NCBI GenBank assembly: GCA_934394515.1
Contig: CAKRRU010000099.1
Location: 1-9,268 of the forward strand
From: an uncultured Acetatifactor sp.
GTDB taxonomy: Bacteria > Bacillota > Clostridia > Lachnospirales > Lachnospiraceae
Length of the DNA: 9,268 nt
Direction of reading: 5' to 3'
Positions 5,319 to 9,268 of the stretch are shown one piece after another. The translations under genes and the position numbers were made by a program. The notes beneath the pieces are model-generated. The model searched no databases. It was not told where the DNA came from and was given only the letters and a program-made list of their open reading frames with translations. The first letter of the stretch is position 1, and every line of letters begins with the position of its first letter.

Positions 5319-7055
5319 ATGAGCTTTTTTGATTTACTGAAGATGGTAGGAGGACTGGCACTGTTTTTGTATGGAATGAATCTGTTGGGGGAGGGATTGT
5401 CCAGGGCGTCTGGCGGACGTCTGGAAAGAATTCTGGAAAAGCTTACCAACAATCCGATCAAAGCGGTGTTAATGGGCGCACTGGTCACCGGTGTGATCCA
5501 GTCGTCATCCGCAACCACGGTTATGGTAGTTGGTTTTGTAAACTCCGGCATTATGAATCTGAAACAGGCAGTAGGTATCATCATGGGTGCCAACGTCGGT
5601 ACCACGATTACCTCCTGGATCTTAAGCCTTACCGGCATTCAGAGTGATGCTTTCTGGATCCGTATGCTCAAACCCAGTTCTTTTTCGCCGATTCTGGCAA
5701 TTGTGGGTGTGGGTATTTTATTGTTTTCCCATAAAGATAAATTAAAAAATGCGGCAACCATCCTGGTGGGCTTTGCAATTCTGATGTTTGGCATGGATTC
5801 CATGAGCGCAGCAGTTTCACCTCTTGCGGAGGTACCGGAGTTTACCAATCTGCTGATCAAGTTCCAGAATCCGGTCTTCGGTGTACTGGCAGGACTGATC
5901 CTGACGGCAGTAATCCAATCTTCTTCCGCATCCGTAGGTATTTTGCAGGCACTGTGCATGACCGGAGCGGTAAGCTTCGGTGCAGCAGTTCCCATTATCA
6001 TGGGACAGAATATCGGTACCTGTGTTACCGCCATGATCTCCGGTATCGGTGCTTCCCGCAACGCAAAGCGTGCGGCACTGATCCACTTGTATTTCAATAT
6101 TATCGGAATTGCAGTGGTTCACAGCTGCTTTAATGTTGCCGCTACACTGGTATTGTTGCCATTTTCCAATGGACTGGTAAAGCTTGCCTGCCTGACACTG
6201 CCTACGCATGAAGATGTGAAGGAAATGTCCGATACCGATAAGACCTTGAGCCTACTGGATGCACGTTTCCTGGAGAAACCTGCTTATGCGGTAGAGCAGA
6301 GCAGACAGGTGGCTGCAGTCATGGCGGATAAATCCCGTGCAGCCATGGATCTGGCCATGGAACTTTTGCAGAATTTCGATGAGGAAAAAGCTGCGCAGGT
6401 TGCACAGATGGAAACAGATGTGGACCGGTTCGAAGATGAACTGGGAACCTATCTGGTAAAATTAAGTTCCAAACAGCTTTCTAATAAAGACAGCGAGACG
6501 TTAAATACGATTTTACATTGTATCGGTGATTTTGAGCGAATCTCCGATCATGCCCGCAATGTAAAAGAAGCTGCGCAGGAAATGCATGATAAGAAGCTGG
6601 AATTTTCGGAGAAGGCGCAGGATGAACTGAAAATATTTGAGCGTGCGGTACATGATATTCTGGATATCACGATGAACAGTTTTATCAACGGTGACCTGAA
6701 TCTGGCAAGACAGGTGGAGCCGTTGGAAGAAGTTATTGACGGTCTGAGTCTGGATGTAAAACAGCGTCATGTGCGGAGACTGCGTAAGGGAAAATGTACG
6801 ATTGAACTGGGATTCATATTGTCTGATGTAATCACGAACTTTGAGCGTGTGAGCGACCATTGCTCCAATATCGCCGTCTGTCTCGTGCAGGTCAATGAAG
6901 ACGAATTTGATACCCATGCTTATCTGGATGAACTCAGACAGGAAGATAACATGGATTTCCAGGGCAAGGTGAGAGCATACCGTGAAAAATATCAGCTGCC
7001 GCCCACAAAACAGGACAGACTTGTGGGAAAGGATGCAAAATTGCTTGCAGAATGA
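5319..7055 (+). CDS. Na/Pi cotransporter family protein with C-terminal PhoU domain (NptA/YjbB-like)
   Basis: This is a sodium-dependent phosphate transporter of the Na/Pi cotransporter II-like family fused to a cytoplasmic PhoU-like domain. The 578-residue protein begins with two inverted-repeat membrane units, each with the family QSSSA signature: QSSSATT at 61-67 and QSSSAS at 200-205, followed by GANVGTTIT and GQNIGTCVT. About eight hydrophobic segments lie within residues 1-305. The remainder is helical and PhoU-like, with FERISDH (405-411) and FERVSDH (508-514) matching the two metal-motif helices of PhoU. Length is usual for this fusion. The start has GAGAGG (5305-5310) at 8-nt spacing and its own Pho-box promoter. 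In other bacteria YjbB-type proteins have been linked to phosphate export as well as uptake, so transport direction is not certain. It likely shares a transcript with the two downstream regulatory genes. Confidence 0.94.
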   Translation: MSFFDLLKMVGGLALFLYGMNLLGEGLSRASGGRLERILEKLTNNPIKAVLMGALVTGVIQSSSATTVMVVGFVNSGIMNLKQAVGIIMGANVGTTITSWILSLTGIQSDAFWIRMLKPSSFSPILAIVGVGILLFSHKDKLKNAATILVGFAILMFGMDSMSAAVSPLAEVPEFTNLLIKFQNPVFGVLAGLILTAVIQSSSASVGILQALCMTGAVSFGAAVPIIMGQNIGTCVTAMISGIGASRNAKRAALIHLYFNIIGIAVVHSCFNVAATLVLLPFSNGLVKLACLTLPTHEDVKEMSDTDKTLSLLDARFLEKPAYAVEQSRQVAAVMADKSRAAMDLAMELLQNFDEEKAAQVAQMETDVDRFEDELGTYLVKLSSKQLSNKDSETLNTILHCIGDFERISDHARNVKEAAQEMHDKKLEFSEKAQDELKIFERAVHDILDITMNSFINGDLNLARQVEPLEEVIDGLSLDVKQRHVRRLRKGKCTIELGFILSDVITNFERVSDHCSNIAVCLVQVNEDEFDTHAYLDELRQEDNMDFQGKVRAYREKYQLPPTKQDRLVGKDAKLLAE

Positions 7056-7130
7056 GGATTTGCAGAGGTATAGTTATGGGAGAGGGTTGATACCTTCGAT
7101 GCAAAAGTGTCTGCGGATTGGAGGCTAAAA
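7056..7130 (+). other. Cotransporter-regulator gap with the ribosome binding site that sets the regulator start
   Basis: This 75-nt gap contains no TTACAT-like box, no clear promoter and no terminator. A weak dyad AGGTAT (7066-7071)/ATACCT (7090-7095) with an 18-nt loop is present. GGAGG at 7120-7124 lies 6 nt before the ATG at 7131 and marks that codon as the start. The in-frame GTG at 7107 would place GGAGG inside the gene and has no comparable site upstream. Confidence 0.7.
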
Positions 7131-7817
7131 ATGGCTTTAATATACGTAGTGGAAGATGATAAAAATATACAGGAAATTGAAACATTTGCGCTGGCGAATG
7201 TGGGATATGATGTCAAGGGATTTGACTCAGCCGCAGAGTTTTATGAGGCATTAAATGATACGACACCGGATCTGATCCTGTTGGACATCATGCTGCCGGA
7301 TGAAGACGGTCTGAGTATTGTGAAAAAATTACGAACCAGACAGGACACCGTGTTGGTGCCGGTGATCATGGTCACGGCGAAGACGACGGAGATCGATAAG
7401 GTAAAAGGTCTGGACATGGGTGCGGATGATTATCTGACGAAGCCTTTTGGCGTCATGGAACTGATCTCCAGAGTAAAAGCAATGCTTCGCCGGAACCAGA
7501 AGACGCAGGAAAAGGATAAAATACTGCGACTGGGCAACATTGTCCTCGATAGAGAGAAGCACGCCGTGACAGTGAACAAAGAGCCGGTAGAACTGACCTA
7601 TAAAGAGTATGAACTGTTGAAACTGCTGATGACCAATGCGGGAATTGTGACGACCAGAGAACTGATCCTGGATCGTGTCTGGGGTATTGACTTTGAAGGA
7701 GAATCCAGAACGCTGGATATGCATATCAAGACCTTGCGCCAGAAGCTGAAAGGGGAAGGCAGTCTCATCAAGACCGTGAGAAATGTCGGATATATTATGA
7801 ACGGAGAGACGGCATAG
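7131..7817 (+). CDS. phoP: OmpR/PhoB-family phosphate response regulator (PhoP-like)
   Basis: This is a two-component response regulator, probably the activator of the Pho regulon. From the ATG at 7131 it has 228 residues. The receiver domain (about 1-118) shows the acidic pair Asp9/Asp10 in VVEDD, the phosphoacceptor Asp52 in LILLDIMLPDEDG, the switch Thr82 in VMVTAK and Lys104 in LTKPFG. The C-terminal half (about 128-226) is an OmpR-type winged helix, with LTYKEYELLKLLMTNAG, SRTLDMHIKTLRQKL and TVRNVGYIM. A start at the upstream GTG (7107) would add eight unlikely residues before the standard MALIYVVEDD beginning. It lies 75 nt after the cotransporter gene and 44 nt before the kinase gene. 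The phosphate-specific role rests on gene neighbours and the Pho boxes, not on sequence alone; names PhoB and PhoP are both used for this type. Confidence 0.9.
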   Translation: MALIYVVEDDKNIQEIETFALANVGYDVKGFDSAAEFYEALNDTTPDLILLDIMLPDEDGLSIVKKLRTRQDTVLVPVIMVTAKTTEIDKVKGLDMGADDYLTKPFGVMELISRVKAMLRRNQKTQEKDKILRLGNIVLDREKHAVTVNKEPVELTYKEYELLKLLMTNAGIVTTRELILDRVWGIDFEGESRTLDMHIKTLRQKLKGEGSLIKTVRNVGYIMNGETA

Positions 7818-7861
7818 AAGCTTGTTATGTACAAAAGATATGTGCAGAAATGAGGATTAGG

Positions 7862-9172
7862 ATGAAAAAGAAAATTAATAAGAAGATGATTCTTATTGCG
7901 ACAGTGACAATTCTCCTGACCATGGTGCTGATCACAGTAGTGTATTACGATCTGTTCCGCAAGCAGGTGCTGGAAGATCTGAAAAGCTACGGCTTGCTGT
8001 TAAGCAACTGTTCAACTGTAGAAGAGATTGAAAAAAACGGTGCCCCGGTGGACTCAGGTCTGCGCTTGACACTGATAGACAGTGAAGGACAGGTACTGTA
8101 TGATAACGAAGCGGATTCCGTAGCCATGGGTAACCATTCGTCCCGTCCCGAGATACAGGAAGCGATGAAAGACGGCGAAGGCGAAGCAGTACGTAATTCT
8201 GAAACGTTATCCCAATCCACCTTTTATTATGCAATCCGGCTGCAGGACGGCAGCATTTTACGGATTTCCAAAGATGCGCGCAGTATTTACAGCATTTTCA
8301 GCCAGGCACTTCCTATGATGGTAGGAATCTTCATTATGCTTCTGGTATTGTGCATGGTGGCAGCCAGAATGCTGACAGCGAAGCTGATCGCTCCAATTGA
8401 GAAACTGGCGCAGAATATCGGGGATTGTACAGAGATGCAGACCTACGAGGAACTGACCCCCTTTATGACCATGATCCGTAAACAGCATGAAGATATTATG
8501 AAAAATGCAAAAATGCGACAGGAATTCAGCGCCAATGTATCCCATGAACTGAAGACGCCGCTGACATCAATCTCCGGCTATGCGGAGCTCATTGAGACCG
8601 GAATGGCTTCGGAAAAGGATATCGTAAGGTTCGCCCATGGAATCCGCAACAGTGCCAATCGGCTGCTTACTTTGATCAATGATATTATCCGCCTGTCGGA
8701 ACTGGACGGCACGGAAGAGGAAGCGGACACGGAACTTCTGAACCTTCATGAAATGGCAAAAAATTGTGTGGAAATGCTGACCATGAGTGCGGAGAAGCAT
8801 GACGTGACCATAGCTTTGACCGGTACGGAATGCTATGTGACAGCCAACAGACAGATGATGGAGGAATTGTTATACAATCTCTGCGATAATGCAATCCGGT
8901 ATAACAATCCGGGAGGACGCGTGGACGTAGAAACCTATGCAAGAGAAGGTCATACCAACCTGGTCGTGAAAGATACCGGAATCGGCATCTCCAAGGAACA
9001 TCAGGAGAGAATCTTCGAGCGATTCTACCGCGTGGACAAGAGCCGCTCCAAGTCCACCGGAGGCACAGGTTTGGGACTGGCTATCGTTAAACACATTATC
9101 GCCAAGAGCAATGCGAAACTGGAGCTTGAGAGCGAACCCGGGAAAGGGACGATGATACGGGTGATGTTCTAA
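7862..9172 (+). CDS. phoR: PhoR-like sensor histidine kinase
   Basis: This membrane-bound histidine kinase is the likely partner of the preceding regulator. From the ATG at 7862 it has 436 residues. Membrane helix 1 is near residues 8-29, an extracytoplasmic sensor region of about 120 residues follows (containing LIDSEGQVLYDN and a PAS/Cache-like pattern), and helix 2 is near 152-172. A short HAMP-like linker leads to the H-box SANVSHELKTPLTSISGY with phosphoacceptor His228. The ATPase part has the N-box NLCDNAIRYN (from 339), DTGIG (371-375), ERFYRVDKSRS and GGTGLGLAI (from 400). Unlike Bacillus PhoR of about 580 residues, there is no room for a second cytoplasmic PAS domain. GAGGA at 7852-7856 suits the ATG at 7862; the upstream in-frame ATG at 7850 would add MRIR and lacks a visible ribosome site. 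Stop is TAA at 9170-9172. Confidence 0.9.
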   Translation: MKKKINKKMILIATVTILLTMVLITVVYYDLFRKQVLEDLKSYGLLLSNCSTVEEIEKNGAPVDSGLRLTLIDSEGQVLYDNEADSVAMGNHSSRPEIQEAMKDGEGEAVRNSETLSQSTFYYAIRLQDGSILRISKDARSIYSIFSQALPMMVGIFIMLLVLCMVAARMLTAKLIAPIEKLAQNIGDCTEMQTYEELTPFMTMIRKQHEDIMKNAKMRQEFSANVSHELKTPLTSISGYAELIETGMASEKDIVRFAHGIRNSANRLLTLINDIIRLSELDGTEEEADTELLNLHEMAKNCVEMLTMSAEKHDVTIALTGTECYVTANRQMMEELLYNLCDNAIRYNNPGGRVDVETYAREGHTNLVVKDTGIGISKEHQERIFERFYRVDKSRSKSTGGTGLGLAIVKHIIAKSNAKLELESEPGKGTMIRVMF

Positions 9173-9268
9173 CTTGAAAGTTAATTACTAGCCGGACGAA
9201 CTCCCGGGACGAACAGAAGGGCTCTCTTTCAGTTGTAAGGTCTACGAGTGTGAATTTTCTAGGAAAAG
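9173..9268. other. 3' tail of the window, no gene recognised
   Basis: No coding signal or T-run terminator is evident. GGACGAAC is repeated directly at 9194-9201 and 9207-9214 around the palindrome TCCCGGGA (9202-9209). A long-range pairing is possible between AAC-T-TGAAAG (9171-9180) and CTTTCAGTT (9226-9234), with AGCC (9190-9193) facing GGCT (9220-9223) inside it. This could be a structured mRNA 3' end, but the evidence is weak. Confidence 0.3.

Noticed and set aside
7107..7130. GTG start eight codons upstream for the response regulator
   Set aside because: The GGAGG at 7120-7124 serves the ATG at 7131, and MALIYVVEDD is the normal family beginning.
7850..7861. ATG start four codons upstream for the histidine kinase
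   Set aside because: No ribosome site precedes it, whereas GAGGA at 7852-7856 is well placed for the ATG at 7862.
1..9268. CRISPR array, tRNA, rRNA, riboswitch or complete insertion sequence
   Set aside because: I saw no regularly spaced repeats, cloverleaf or rRNA-like sequence, conserved riboswitch core or transposase-like protein.

Overview
The window carries one coherent phosphate-acquisition locus on the + strand, of a kind typical of low-to-mid GC Firmicutes. Protein wording (lipoprotein PstS with an LVAC lipobox and a Ser/Ala/Glu linker, a Na/Pi cotransporter with a C-terminal PhoU domain, OmpR-type regulator plus short PhoR-like kinase), strong GGAGG-type ribosome binding sites and roughly 45-50% GC coding sequence suggest a gut-type Clostridia, most likely Lachnospiraceae. 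That placement is inference from protein style, not from a marker gene.

Layout: (1) 1-567, the 3' part of an N-acetylmuramoyl-L-alanine amidase (Amidase_3), whose first ~69 bases do not look like the expected N-terminal strand. (2) 568-760, an intergenic region with a Pho-box promoter. (3) 761-5067, pstS-pstC-pstA-pstB-phoU, a complete high-affinity phosphate ABC importer and its PhoU regulator, in close spacing (pstC and pstA overlap by 8 bp; a small hairpin lies between pstA and pstB). (4) 5068-5318, a 251-bp intergenic region holding a GC hairpin, a perfect 19-bp inverted repeat with a 21-nt loop, and a second Pho-box promoter. (5) 5319-9172, a Na/Pi cotransporter-PhoU fusion followed by a PhoP/PhoB-type response regulator and a PhoR-type histidine kinase. 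(6) 9173-9268, a short tail without a recognisable gene.

How it works together: the PhoR-like kinase and PhoP-like regulator would sense phosphate limitation, with PstSCAB/PhoU as the probable signalling partner. The regulator would activate two promoters, one before pstS and one before the cotransporter gene. Both promoters carry 11-bp-phased TTACAT-like repeats that end exactly 8 nt before a -10 hexamer. I see no such boxes or clear promoter directly before the regulator gene, so phoP-phoR probably depend on readthrough from the cotransporter promoter, which would give positive autoregulation.

I did not find a wholly new system. The genes are well known families. The most interesting material is non-coding: the matched Pho-box geometry, inverted copies of the same box downstream of the second promoter, and the large perfect inverted repeat after phoU.
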